A stretch of 47,486 nt of DNA from Lachnospiraceae bacterium (GTDB taxonomy: Bacteria; Bacillota; Clostridia; Lachnospirales; Lachnospiraceae). Location: positions 1 to 47,486 of the forward strand of contig JAEETA010000019.1 in the NCBI GenBank assembly GCA_016286555.1, read 5' to 3'. How positions within the stretch are numbered: position 1 is the first letter of the stretch; each line of letters opens with the position of its first letter. The position numbers and the translations under genes were made by a program. Under the pieces are notes generated by a model, which was given only the letters and a program-made list of their open reading frames with translations, did not search any database and was not told the origin of the DNA. This document shows positions 7,742 to 16,202 of this stretch, piece after piece.

Positions 7742-8755
7742 TCATCTCCCGCAGCGCATACATGCTCTGTGATCTTTCTGCGCCTCCCGAAGCGGCACTG
7801 TTTCATAGCTTCTCCGCAATCCCTGACATTCCGGATCCAGGTGATAACGGTTTCCGTAATCCGTGATGAGCACTGCCGCTCCCGGGCTCCCGCCCCCGCA
7901 GTATTCACAGGGGTAGTAGATGGATCCGTCCCTGCTCCGCAGATCATCCACGCCGTCAAAAGGTACGGATCTGGTACTGAGCTTCAGGCTCCCGCAGGAA
8001 GTGGTCACGTGATACACTTCACTGTCCTCACAGATATAGACATAGGTTTCCTCGTCCTCATCCCCCTCACCGGGGCTGAGTGCATAACCGTTCCATAGAT
8101 GGGCATAATACCGGTTTGCCATGAGAAATATGCGATTCCCTGCTATGGGAAAAGGGGTTCGCACCGGATAGGAAAGCACCAGATCCAGGCAGTCTCCCTG
8201 TCCCAGGATTTTGGTTTCAAAAAACTGCAATCCCGCGCTTCCTCCCACCAGGGGAGAAGCCTCCAGGTAATCCTCTCCCAGAAAAGAGACGATCCGTCCC
8301 TTCACATAGAGATAGGAAATCCCCATATCCAGCGCCAATGTCCCTACCTCGGATCCGTCCTCCCCGGACAAGCTCACGCCCAGGCTTCCCAGAATGTCCT
8401 GTCCGGACTCCTGCACCATGGGACCGTACAAAGTCAGATCCCGCCCGGCATTCCATAAGGCCAGTTCCAGATTCCCGTGAAGGCGGATCATCTCCACCGC
8501 TGCGCTGAGATTCAGAAAAAACAGCAGAAACAGCGGAAGAACGATGCTTGCCTCCACGGTCATGGAACCTGACAGGAGGATCTGCCGTGAGGTTTTTCCT
8601 ATGGTGTCCGCTGGCTTCAGAGTTGCCCGCTTGAAAGACCGCAGAGATAAAGACTGACCTCGGGCAAGGTCCGTCTTGGCTTGAGTTTGCCCCGGAGAAG
8701 GACTTTTGTTTTGATTAGACAGAAAGCTCTGCATAATCCACAGAAAAAACCTCAT
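7742..8755 (-). CDS. TadE-like pseudopilin with tandem Cys-rich C-terminal modules
   Basis: 337 aa. After about 60 polar residues comes a prepilin-type motif, 'SGSMTVEASIVLPLFLLFF', with Gly before the cut and Glu at +5 as in TadE/TadF. A roughly 150-residue extracellular region follows. The last 95 residues hold two copies of a module with the pattern YH-x4-C-x2-L ... VP ... C-x2-C, ending in 'CEYC' and 'CMRC'. Such modules look like small metal-binding (Ada-like) units; metal binding is inferred. Start at 8755 chosen because AAAGGAGG precedes it; an ATG at 8797 is an alternative but that extension is coded by a hairpin (8773-8794). Confidence 0.75.
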   Translation of the reverse strand: MRFFLWIMQSFLSNQNKSPSPGQTQAKTDLARGQSLSLRSFKRATLKPADTIGKTSRQILLSGSMTVEASIVLPLFLLFFLNLSAAVEMIRLHGNLELALWNAGRDLTLYGPMVQESGQDILGSLGVSLSGEDGSEVGTLALDMGISYLYVKGRIVSFLGEDYLEASPLVGGSAGLQFFETKILGQGDCLDLVLSYPVRTPFPIAGNRIFLMANRYYAHLWNGYALSPGEGDEDEETYVYICEDSEVYHVTTSCGSLKLSTRSVPFDGVDDLRSRDGSIYYPCEYCGGGSPGAAVLITDYGNRYHLDPECQGLRRSYETVPLREAQKDHRACMRCGR

Positions 8756-8772
8756 GGCATTCCCTCCTTTCC

Positions 8773-8794
8773 GCGATACGCATTTTCGTATCGC
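8773..8794 (-). other. Intra-operon hairpin
   Basis: A perfect 8-bp inverted repeat, GCGATACG and CGTATCGC, with a 6-nt loop in the 90-nt gap between the DUF5702-like gene and the TadE-like gene. There is no T tract, so it is more likely an mRNA stability or processing element than a terminator. It also argues against the upstream start codon at 8797. Confidence 0.5.
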
Positions 8795-8845
8795 CATTTT
8801 TCTTTCCTCAGGGACCGGTTCATGACCCGTCCCGCATATAAAAAA

Positions 8846-10300
8846 TCAGTCATACCCCCGGATTCCGGTAAAGCTTACCTGTCCTCCGGCACTGTCAAAA
8901 CAGATTTCCGCTTCAAAGCGGTCGATGCATCCGTCCAGCCGGAAATGTGCATTCCCGGGAGTACTCCGGATGGTTGCCTCCATGAGGTCCGCCACCCGGT
9001 CCGTCAGTTTTTCCGTTCCCATCAGAAACAGAAAGATCTGCAGGTATTCCTCATAATTTAATCCCTCGTCGGAACGCCCCTCTGTAATGCAGCCGCTCAT
9101 GGCGCTTTCCAGAGAGCTTCCCCAGCTTCCCTCCCCTTTCAGGAAAGGAACCCTGCCCCCTTTACAGAGGGTCTTTACATCTCCGGCCGCTTCTACCAGG
9201 GACCACCCCAGCAAAATCAACTCCCGAAAGACCTCTTCCAGTTCCGGTGACAGCACCAGGAAAGCCAGGATCACGGCAGCTGCTTCCGCAGCAGCCCGCT
9301 TTCCCGCATCATCGCGAATACACAGATAGTCGATGGCAGAGCGCAGAGCATACAGTCGTTCCAGGGTCCCCAGGAGATTCCGTCTGTCATCCAGCTTTCC
9401 GCACAGGAGGTGCTCCATCTCATAATCCAGAGCCTTCCCTTCCAATGGATCCGTAAAACAGCCGAAGTAGGTTCCGATGTACCCTTGAAAAAGAAGCCGC
9501 TCCGTGGCTTCTTCCACAAAGGTATCCTCCCCCGGATCCATATTCCCCACATTGATCTGTCCCGCCTTTTTCCGGTCGGAGAAAAGCGCTTCTCCTTCGT
9601 AGGTTTTTTCAGAGATCTCTCCGCCCACCGTAAAGCCCAGGAGATTCCCGGATAGTTCCGACAGGAATCCCGCAAAGGGACTGTTGTATTCCACAGGGAC
9701 CTCTGTCTCATCCACAATGGTCATGTGCTTTCGCCTGTTTTCCACCTCCTGCTCCGCCTCCAGATAGGCGCCGTAGATGTCCATGGATTCCAGGCTCTGC
9801 CCCTCCACCACCGCTGAATAATCCAGAAGAAGCTGCAGATCCGTCAAAAACAGGTCGTCCCGCACCGCTTCCGCACAGCGCTGCCTCAGCACCTTCCCGT
9901 CCCGGTCAGTCAGAAACAAAACCCCGGGGAGCTGTGCTTCCGTTGCCTCCATTCCGAGAAAGTCCCGGTACAGGTACTCAGACAAAAACAGCTCTTTCAG
10001 ATCCAGGTTTCGGTCCAGATATTCCTTCAAATGGGCCGCCGTATTCACCGGTGTTGCAGCCGCTGTGCCGTAGGAGCAATCCACGGAAAACAGATTGTAT
10101 CCGGCCAGGAGCTGTCTGTGATATTCCGCCAGAACACTGTTCATGGCTGTTTCTGCTTTAATCTGTGCCTCCAGTCTGACAGCGCCTCTGCGGGCGCCCT
10201 CGATCTGGGTCAGGCATAAGGACAGCAGGATCGACATGATCAGGGTCAGAAGGACCGTGATGTAGGCATTGTTTTTTCTATATATAGATATGTTTTTCAT
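8846..10300 (-). CDS. DUF5702-like Tad-locus membrane protein
   Basis: 484 aa. The N-terminus is basic, then one membrane helix ('AYITVLLTLIMSILLSLCL', about residues 12-30) and the segment 'EGARRGAVRLEAQIKAETAMNSVLAEYH' region typical of TadG-like/DUF5702 proteins, which anchor a large outer domain to the membrane. A second hydrophobic stretch occurs around residues 340-360. Such proteins always accompany clostridial Tad genes and are thought to be part of the pilus machine or its wall contact; the molecular role is unknown. The ATG at 10300 follows AAAGGAGG; the Flp gene ends 25 nt upstream. Confidence 0.8.
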   Translation of the reverse strand: MKNISIYRKNNAYITVLLTLIMSILLSLCLTQIEGARRGAVRLEAQIKAETAMNSVLAEYHRQLLAGYNLFSVDCSYGTAAATPVNTAAHLKEYLDRNLDLKELFLSEYLYRDFLGMEATEAQLPGVLFLTDRDGKVLRQRCAEAVRDDLFLTDLQLLLDYSAVVEGQSLESMDIYGAYLEAEQEVENRRKHMTIVDETEVPVEYNSPFAGFLSELSGNLLGFTVGGEISEKTYEGEALFSDRKKAGQINVGNMDPGEDTFVEEATERLLFQGYIGTYFGCFTDPLEGKALDYEMEHLLCGKLDDRRNLLGTLERLYALRSAIDYLCIRDDAGKRAAAEAAAVILAFLVLSPELEEVFRELILLGWSLVEAAGDVKTLCKGGRVPFLKGEGSWGSSLESAMSGCITEGRSDEGLNYEEYLQIFLFLMGTEKLTDRVADLMEATIRSTPGNAHFRLDGCIDRFEAEICFDSAGGQVSFTGIRGYD

Positions 10301-10325
10301 CCGGTCCTCCTTTCCCGATCACATT

Positions 10326-10505
10326 CTAAATTTTCTCGGTTTGTCTGGTGATCTTCTCGAACAAAGACTCAACAATAGAAGTGATCTGGTTCTTAAAAAT
10401 GATGACCAGACCAACAAAGACCACAATGATCAGGATGACTTCCACCGTGCCCATTCCGTCTTCTTCCGTAAGCAGTTCCGAAAGACCTTTAAGCCGTTTC
10501 CTCAT
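10326..10505 (-). CDS. flp: Flp-type IVb pilin
   Basis: Structural pilin of the Tad system, 59 aa. The prepilin cleavage site reads 'EEDGMGTVEVILIIVVFVG': Gly before the cut, Glu at +5, then a 20-residue hydrophobic helix that packs into the fibre. The short basic leader is typical. The start at 10505 is chosen because AAAGGAGG lies 8 nt upstream; a start at 10511 would sit on top of that site and one at 10535 would be upstream of it. It lies between tadC and the DUF5702-like gene, the usual place in clostridial clusters. A single major pilin gene is present in this locus. Confidence 0.9.
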   Translation of the reverse strand: MRKRLKGLSELLTEEDGMGTVEVILIIVVFVGLVIIFKNQITSIVESLFEKITRQTEKI

Positions 10506-10531
10506 AGGCATTCCCTCCTTTCTCCGATTGT

Positions 10532-11881
10532 TCATAGATTCATGCTCCCAAAAGCGGGTAGCAGGATCATGACCATAACTACCAGCAACATCATGACCAT
10601 GGGAAGCAGCAGCTTGGTGACCGCTTCCTCCCCCAGTCTTCGGAAATTTCTTGTTTTTTCTTCGCAGGCGGCCGCCGCCTCCTCCCGGAGACGCTCCGTG
10701 AGACCTACGCTGCCTTTTCGCAGATTCTGGGTCAGGAGTGTCGTCATATGGATGTATTCCTGCAGAGAGGTCCTCCTCCCCAGTCGCTCGTATGCCTCCC
10801 GCTCCGACCTGCCGGCCCGCAGCTCCCTGCAGGTATAAAGGATCTCCCCGTAGATAGGGTTTTCCTCCCCGCAGTCCTTTCCCAGCTTGAAAAAGGCTGC
10901 CTTTGCGGTCATCCCCGCACTCATATAGAGGGAAAGCTTTCGCACCACATCCGGGTAAGCCGCACGCATCTTTTCCCTTCTCTCATCCCGCTTTCGCATC
11001 AGGTCGTAATCCGAGAGAAAGTAGATGAGGATGCCGAGGAGCGGACCTGCGGCCATCAGCGGAAGTCCGAAATGATCTCCCGCTATCCGCCAGGTCAGGG
11101 GTTCTCCCTCATACTCTGCAGGAAGAGAGAACACTGCCTCTCCCCGGGTAGCCTTCTGACGCTCCGCCAGAGAATCCGACAATCCTTCCCAGAATCCCTC
11201 CCGGCCGCTTCTGTCCGGAGGAAGAACCCGGATCGAAACGGTTTCCTGCCGGAGAAACCCATCCTCTGAGGAAGCGGAAGGGGCCGAGATTTCTGCGGTA
11301 AGCGTCCCTTCCCTTGGCTCCGATACTTCCCGCACCTCCCCGGTCACGGAAGATACCAGCTCCCAGTCATTGCTGCGCCAGGTCACCTGAAAGGGGTACC
11401 CTTCCAGGGAGCCGGCCGGGTTCAGCGGATTTCTGACTTCCAGGAGCGACGGGTTACCCCCCGCCAGAGCCTCTTTCAGCAGAGGCAAAAAGCACTCATA
11501 AGTCTCCTGAAGTTCCTCATCCGTCAGCAGCCGCTCGGACAAAAGGAGCTCCATCTGCCTGGCATCCCCTGTTTCTTCGGAAGAAACCTCCAGCACCACT
11601 TTGCTGCTGCCGCTTCCATTTTCTTCCCGCTTGAGGGCGTCCCCTTCTACCTTTCCGCCGAAGTGCTCCGTCAGGAAGATGCAGCCTCCCAGGACCAGGA
11701 TTGCTGCGCACAGGCACAGGGATTTCCCGATTTTTTCACTGTAATACTCTGCCAGCAGTGCTTCTTTCTTTTCTCCCGGATGGAGATGTTCCAGGCTCTG
11801 CAGTACGCCCCTGCCCGCAGGAACGGGAAAGGCGTGATAAACGGTGTTTCCCACCTTCCGGATGAATTTTTCCACATCCAT
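10532..11881 (-). CDS. tadC: TadC-like inner-membrane platform protein (type II secretion F family)
   Basis: 449 aa. The C-terminal half (about 285-449) is a T2SSF domain: a membrane helix, 'AYPDVVRKLSLYMSAGMTAKAAF', and a last helix 'LLLPMVMMLLVVMVMILLPAF'. The N-terminal half has one membrane helix (about 55-72) and a roughly 200-residue, polar, extracytoplasmic insert; TadC of proteobacteria is shorter and lacks this. With TadB it forms the platform that passes pilin subunits into the fibre. The ATG at 11881 follows the tadB stop by 1 nt, and the stop overlaps the region coding the flp leader. The insert may contact the thick Gram-positive wall; that is a guess. Confidence 0.87.
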   Translation of the reverse strand: MDVEKFIRKVGNTVYHAFPVPAGRGVLQSLEHLHPGEKKEALLAEYYSEKIGKSLCLCAAILVLGGCIFLTEHFGGKVEGDALKREENGSGSSKVVLEVSSEETGDARQMELLLSERLLTDEELQETYECFLPLLKEALAGGNPSLLEVRNPLNPAGSLEGYPFQVTWRSNDWELVSSVTGEVREVSEPREGTLTAEISAPSASSEDGFLRQETVSIRVLPPDRSGREGFWEGLSDSLAERQKATRGEAVFSLPAEYEGEPLTWRIAGDHFGLPLMAAGPLLGILIYFLSDYDLMRKRDERREKMRAAYPDVVRKLSLYMSAGMTAKAAFFKLGKDCGEENPIYGEILYTCRELRAGRSEREAYERLGRRTSLQEYIHMTTLLTQNLRKGSVGLTERLREEAAAACEEKTRNFRRLGEEAVTKLLLPMVMMLLVVMVMILLPAFGSMNL

Positions 11882-11882
11882 C

Positions 11883-12692
11883 TCAGCTCTCCTCCAATCT
11901 CTCCAGGATGCGATCCCCCATACCGTAGGCCACCAGATAAATGATCAGCAACACTGTCATAACCGACACGCCCGTCAGATTCCCGTAGAGATCGTCAAAA
12001 TATCCGGGATTCGTAATGCCGATATAGAGCAGGATCCCGAAAGGAACCACCTTCATGATCCCCTGTTCCATCCGCCTCCCACTGAGGATTGTCTGTATCT
12101 CCTGGCGCATATCGATCTGCTGCCCGATGAGGCCGATGCTCTGGGAAATGATCTCCGTCAGGTTCCCGCCGCCCCGCTTTGCGATGGCGAAAACCTCCGC
12201 AAACTGCAGAATGGCATCACTCCCGCTCCGGTCCGCCAGATTCATCAACAGACGCTCCAGAGGAATGTTCATGGTCAGCCCCCTTCGGATCAGCAAAAGT
12301 TCCCTGTAAATGTGGGAGTCTTTGCCATAAAGAAGCACCATGTCCTCCTCGCTTTCTCCGAAAGCATTTTCCACGGCATACCCCGCCCGCAGAGATGCGG
12401 AAACGCTGCGGATGCACTCCCGAAACTGCAGCTCCAGCTCCCTTTGGGTCTTCCTGACCTGCACCCGTCCCAGCCCCCGGAAAAACCACAGCCCCACAAT
12501 GCTCATGGGAAGCAGTGCCCAGAAGCTCCGATAAAAACAAAAGGTCAGAACCACCACCGCTCCGATACTTTTTCCTATCGCCAGGGCCAGTTCAGGCACT
12601 TTCCACATCACCCGCCGATAATCCGGCAGCTCGGAGCTTTTCATCCCTTTGCAGATGCCCCACCCTTCGAAGCGTTCCCTGAATCTTCCCAT
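11883..12692 (-). CDS. tadB: TadB-like inner-membrane platform protein (type II secretion F family)
   Basis: About 269 aa from the chosen start. Two N-terminal membrane helices (around 'SIGAVVVLTFCFY' and 'FWALLPMSIVGLWFF'), a cytoplasmic T2SSF helical domain with 'LEARVKFR'-like 'QFRECIRSVSASLRAGYAVENAF', the conserved 'AKRGGGNLTEII', and C-terminal membrane helices. The start is uncertain: ATG at 12692 has GAGGAG 7 nt upstream but overlaps tadA by 101 nt; ATG at 12644 would overlap by 53 nt and has a poor site. The frame is open to 12752. Partner of TadA ATPase and TadC. Confidence 0.87.
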   Translation of the reverse strand: MGRFRERFEGWGICKGMKSSELPDYRRVMWKVPELALAIGKSIGAVVVLTFCFYRSFWALLPMSIVGLWFFRGLGRVQVRKTQRELELQFRECIRSVSASLRAGYAVENAFGESEEDMVLLYGKDSHIYRELLLIRRGLTMNIPLERLLMNLADRSGSDAILQFAEVFAIAKRGGGNLTEIISQSIGLIGQQIDMRQEIQTILSGRRMEQGIMKVVPFGILLYIGITNPGYFDDLYGNLTGVSVMTVLLIIYLVAYGMGDRILERLEES

Positions 12693-13827
12693 CCCGGAAC
12701 TCCTCTTCCCGGAAGGAGTAGAGAGGTGCTGAAACGATCTCTCCGTTTTCAAATCCCAAAACCTCCACGATTTCCAATACTCTGCGGCTCTTGTCCCGCA
12801 GTCTTCCCAGATGGACGATGATGTCCAGTCCCGATGCGATCTGCTGTCTTATGGCAGCCAGGGGAAGTTCCACCGCCATGAGCACCATATTTTCCAATCG
12901 CACCAGCATATCCCTGCTGCTGTTGGCGTGTCCCGTTGACATGGAACCGTCATGCCCCGTGTTGAGACACTGCAACATATCCAACGCTTCCGCTCCCCGC
13001 ACCTCCCCCACCACGATTCGGTCGGGGCGCATGCGCAGGGAGGAACGGATCAGATCCCGGATGGTGATCTCGCCGCAGCCTTCCACATTGCTGTTCCTGG
13101 TTTCCATCCGCACCAGATTTCGGATTCCCTGAATCTGCAACTCCGCGCTGTCCTCGATGGTGATGATCCGTTCATCTTCCGGAATGAATCCGGAAAGCAC
13201 ATTCAGGAAGGTGGTTTTTCCGCTGCCGGTACCGCCGCTGATGAAAATGTTGTACCTTGCAGCCACCAGGATTTTCAGGAAATCCGCCGCTTCCGGACTG
13301 ATGGAGTTCCGGGCCAGCAGCTCTTCCATGGTAAATGGTCGTTCCGGAAAGCGTCTGATGGTAACGATGGGACCGTTGATGGCCACGGGATCCATGACCA
13401 CATTTACCCTGGAACCGTCCGGGAGTCTGGCATCCACAATGGGAGACGCCTCATTTACCGCCCGGTTGCACCCCGCAACGATCTGCTGGATCACGTCCCG
13501 GAGCTTTTCCGGAGAGTCAAATCGGTCCGGCAGTTCCAGGATCCGTCCCTCCCGCTCCACAAAGATCCGGTCGGTTCCGTTGATCATGATCTCCGTAACG
13601 CTTTTGTCCTCCACAATGGCCTGCAGGATATCCAGCCTCCGCAGTGAATCAAAGAGTTCTTTTTCCAGGAGCCTTCTCCGCTCTACCGGCAGTATGACCA
13701 GTTCTTCGCTGGAAAGCAGGGTGTCCTCGATGACCTCCCGCACCTCTTCATCCGTAAAATCTCTGCGAAAATCCAGTTGTTCCTGAATCTCTTCCTTCAG
13801 TTTTTTCTTCAGCAGATTGATATCCAT
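12592..13827 (-). CDS. tadA: TadA secretion ATPase (CpaF family)
   Basis: Hexameric cytoplasmic ATPase that powers Flp pilus extension and retraction, 411 aa. Walker A 'GGTGSGKT' is at 198-205, followed by the Asp box 'ITIEDSAELQI', Walker B 'RPDRIVVGEVRG' and the His box 'STGHANSSRDML'. The N-terminal domain (1-150) contains 'VTEIMINGTDRIFVE' typical of CpaF/TadA. GGAGAAGG precedes the ATG at 13827. tadZ ends 33 nt upstream and tadB overlaps its 3' end. The catalytic motifs are complete, so the pilus machine should be active. Confidence 0.95.
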   Translation of the reverse strand: MDINLLKKKLKEEIQEQLDFRRDFTDEEVREVIEDTLLSSEELVILPVERRRLLEKELFDSLRRLDILQAIVEDKSVTEIMINGTDRIFVEREGRILELPDRFDSPEKLRDVIQQIVAGCNRAVNEASPIVDARLPDGSRVNVVMDPVAINGPIVTIRRFPERPFTMEELLARNSISPEAADFLKILVAARYNIFISGGTGSGKTTFLNVLSGFIPEDERIITIEDSAELQIQGIRNLVRMETRNSNVEGCGEITIRDLIRSSLRMRPDRIVVGEVRGAEALDMLQCLNTGHDGSMSTGHANSSRDMLVRLENMVLMAVELPLAAIRQQIASGLDIIVHLGRLRDKSRRVLEIVEVLGFENGEIVSAPLYSFREEEFRDGKIQGTLRRVGHLQRDEKLRAAGLSAGDVESA

Positions 13828-13860
13828 GCCTTCTCCATTCTTCGAATACCTCGAAAAAAT

Positions 13861-14883
13861 CTAGAACTTCTCCAGTTCCCGGATGGCTTCTTTCACGTAT
13901 TCCGCCAGGTCCCCTCTGGTGTATTGATCCACCTCCTGGGGAAGAGAACGAAACCTGGGCAGATCGAAATTTTTCGTCTTCTCCAGCACGTCCCGGTATT
14001 CATAAAGTTCCAGAACATGCCGATACTGCATGATCTTTGCCTTCGCCACACGATCGTCCCGGGTCAGGGTGTAGACCCTGTCGCATTTCCGCAGGATCTC
14101 GAACAGCCCCTGCATGCTCTCCGTCAGATCCATCAGCACGAAATCGTACAACCCCAGGCTTTCCACCTGATCCATGAGTCTGAGCCACTCTCCTCCGGGA
14201 ATGGTCAGAAGGTTCTGTCCCGATTTCATGGGAGGAATATAGTCCAGGCCCCCAATGCTTCGCTTGATGGTGTGAAACCGCAGCAAAAATCGGTCTTCAT
14301 CGGAGAGCAGGAAAAACAACAGATCCGCCAGGTCCTTTTGCTGGGTTTCCGGCACCAGCTCTCGCAGTCCTGCATAATGCTCGAAGCTTAAGTAAAGCAC
14401 TCTGTGTTCCGAAGCCAGCATCTGTCCCAGGGTCAATGCGTAGGTAGTCTGCATGGACCTGTGAACGGGAGTGTAGATCCCGACAAATTTCGTTTTCCGC
14501 CCCACAGCTCTGTCCCTTGCGGGAAGCGGTCTGTCACCGCTCAGATCGATGTAGATCTCCAGCAGCTTTTGCACGATCTCATCCGCCGGCTGATATTTCG
14601 AAACCAGGGGACATCCCACATCCCCCACCAGCCCGGATTCCGTCAGGATCACGGTCCTGCCGGCCCGGATCTCAGGCCTTCCTTCCTGGTAAGCCCGCTC
14701 GGAAAGCACCAGCATGGTTGCCGAACCGTCCTTCTCGTTTTCCTCCAGATCCTTCTGCCTGGTGTAGGATCGCACCTCCCAGGGGATATTTTTGCTCTGT
14801 TTCAGGAAGTCGGAGAACAGCTCTGTGTACTCCTCCTCCGGATCCAGAAAGATCAATGTGGGTTCTGTCTGATCTGACTTCAT
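13861..14883 (-). CDS. tadZ: TadZ/CpaE-like pilus localisation protein
   Basis: 340 aa. The N-terminal third looks like an atypical receiver domain (beta-strand 'TLIFLDPEEEYTELFSDFL'), and the rest like a MinD/ParA-type ATPase fold as in TadZ. The P-loop is degenerate: 'VGIYTPVHRSMQTTYALTLG' has no Gly-Lys-Thr, so ATP binding is doubtful. TadZ proteins place the Tad machine at a cell site. The position just upstream of tadA is the normal one. AAGGAG lies 5 nt before the ATG at 14883. The identification depends partly on gene context. Confidence 0.78.
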   Translation of the reverse strand: MKSDQTEPTLIFLDPEEEYTELFSDFLKQSKNIPWEVRSYTRQKDLEENEKDGSATMLVLSERAYQEGRPEIRAGRTVILTESGLVGDVGCPLVSKYQPADEIVQKLLEIYIDLSGDRPLPARDRAVGRKTKFVGIYTPVHRSMQTTYALTLGQMLASEHRVLYLSFEHYAGLRELVPETQQKDLADLLFFLLSDEDRFLLRFHTIKRSIGGLDYIPPMKSGQNLLTIPGGEWLRLMDQVESLGLYDFVLMDLTESMQGLFEILRKCDRVYTLTRDDRVAKAKIMQYRHVLELYEYRDVLEKTKNFDLPRFRSLPQEVDQYTRGDLAEYVKEAIRELEKF

Positions 14884-14896
14884 AACGACTCCTTCT

Positions 14897-15400
14897 CTAA
14901 TACAATCCGATCCATTTCATCAACGCTGCCAGAAGCACGGGACCGCTCAATGCAATGGTCCGTTCTCCGCGGATGGTCAGCTCCCGAGGCAGGGGCAGGA
15001 GCTCCCGTGCTTTCAGGCAATCTGCCACATAAACCGCGATCTTCCGCCATCTGTCCGGCCGCCTGCCTTGCACCAGGCTCAGTGCCACAGCTTCCAGCGC
15101 TGCGATGGAAAAACTGATCATAAAAAATGTGACGACACTCTCTTTTCCGAAAAATCCGGCGACTGCTGCCAGCAGCTTTACGTCGCCTGCCCCAAGGGCT
15201 CCGATACAAAAAAACACATACAACATTCCAATCACGATTCCGGCACATCCTAAGTATTTTCCGATACCGCCCCAGCCATTTTGGGCGTACGAAAATAAGA
15301 CTCCGCTGCCAAAAAGACAGGCCAGCAAAGGATTGGGAATCTTCCGCAGGGTCACGTCCCACAGGAACGCAACACCCAGGGCTGGGCATAGTACTCCCAT
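14897..15400 (-). CDS. Prepilin peptidase, A24 family (first in Tad locus)
   Basis: 167-aa membrane aspartyl protease that opens the Tad operon. Catalytic Asp residues are in 'LWDVTLRKIPNPLL' near the N-terminus and in 'GALGAGDVKLLA' (GxGD). It has four to five hydrophobic helices and no methyltransferase domain, as in TadV/CpaA. ATG at 15400 is preferred, with GGAGG 5 nt upstream; a GTG at 15412 is upstream of that site. A sigma-A promoter at 15467-15495 drives it. It differs clearly from the second peptidase at 7297-7716, so the two may process different prepilins. Confidence 0.9.
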   Translation of the reverse strand: MGVLCPALGVAFLWDVTLRKIPNPLLACLFGSGVLFSYAQNGWGGIGKYLGCAGIVIGMLYVFFCIGALGAGDVKLLAAVAGFFGKESVVTFFMISFSIAALEAVALSLVQGRRPDRWRKIAVYVADCLKARELLPLPRELTIRGERTIALSGPVLLAALMKWIGLY

Positions 15401-15466
15401 ACAGTCCTCCACTTACAAAACATGGTAAAATAGGCGATTTGCCGGAAAAATTAGAATGTGCTTCGG

Positions 15467-15495
15467 ATTATAGTTTTCGATTTTTTGTTTTGCAA
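15467..15495 (-). promoter_or_regulatory. Promoter of the Tad operon
   Basis: On the minus strand TTGCAA (15495-15490), a 17-nt spacer and TATAAT (15472-15467). The start site near 15460 gives a leader of about 60 nt before the first prepilin peptidase gene. The surrounding DNA is AT-rich. The rest of 15496-15690 holds only the fliS terminator. Confidence 0.85.
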
Positions 15496-15560
15496 GGGCT
15501 TTTTTGAAAAAAATTGCTTTTCGTCAAATTTCCCTATGTTTTCGCTTCGTACAGTCGGAC

Positions 15561-15598
15561 AAAAAAAGGCCAAAGCCCATATTTACTGAGCTTTGGCC
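15561..15598 (-). terminator. Terminator of the flagellin-fliS unit
   Basis: On the minus strand a perfect 9-bp stem, GGCCAAAGC and GCTTTGGCC, with a 13-nt loop is followed by seven T. It is 92 nt past the fliS stop and upstream of the Tad promoter, so the flagellar and pilus units are separately transcribed. Confidence 0.92.
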
Positions 15599-15690
15599 AT
15601 GAAAATATTTACCAAACGGCTTGTTTTCACAAGATTTGTTTTCTTATGAAAAATGTAACCGCTTTCACGGACTGTTTTTCCAACATTTTT

Positions 15691-16164
15691 TTACACCAGG
15701 AACCCCCGGTTGGCATTTCCCACCAGGTTCTCATTGAGGCTCCCTCTGCCGTAGGTGAGACCAGCGTACACGCTCTGGGAATTGTCCATGACGGGAGCGC
15801 CGCCCATCTTGGCGGAGAGCTGTGCGTAGGAATCCCGCAGGGGGCCTACCACACGGCGGATCTCCTCCAGGGTCTCCGGATTTTTCGATGCCTCGCAGGC
15901 CGCCAGTCTGCGGATGCAGAAGCGGTAGAGCTGCATCATGGCGGGAGCGGGATCGTACTCCAGGTGCAGGGAGCGGATCAGCTCGGACAGGCACCCTCTG
16001 GCTCTGCCCAGCTCCTTGGAGATGCGGGGCATGTCATCACATTCGATGGCTTCCCGGGCATCCTCCAGGTAGGTCAGGGTCATATCGTAGAGGATCACGA
16101 TCATTTCCGTGGGGTTTGCTGCGGTGATCCTTCTGGTAAATTCTCTCTTCTTCTCGTCGTTCAT
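15691..16164 (-). CDS. fliS: Flagellar export chaperone FliS
   Basis: 157 aa. FliS binds the C-terminus of flagellin in the cytoplasm and keeps it unfolded for export. The helical bundle signature is visible: 'RRITAANPTEMIVILYDM', then 'LIRSLHLEYDPAPAMMQLYRF' and 'VGPLRDSYAQL'. The chain is about 25 residues longer than typical, with a Gly/Asn-rich tail. AAAGGAG precedes the ATG. It lies 38 nt after the flagellin stop, so chaperone and client are co-expressed. Confidence 0.93.
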   Translation of the reverse strand: MNDEKKREFTRRITAANPTEMIVILYDMTLTYLEDAREAIECDDMPRISKELGRARGCLSELIRSLHLEYDPAPAMMQLYRFCIRRLAACEASKNPETLEEIRRVVGPLRDSYAQLSAKMGGAPVMDNSQSVYAGLTYGRGSLNENLVGNANRGFLV

Positions 16165-16202
16165 AGGTCTCCTTTAGGGTGTGAACCGTTTGCTGCAAGG
16201 GA

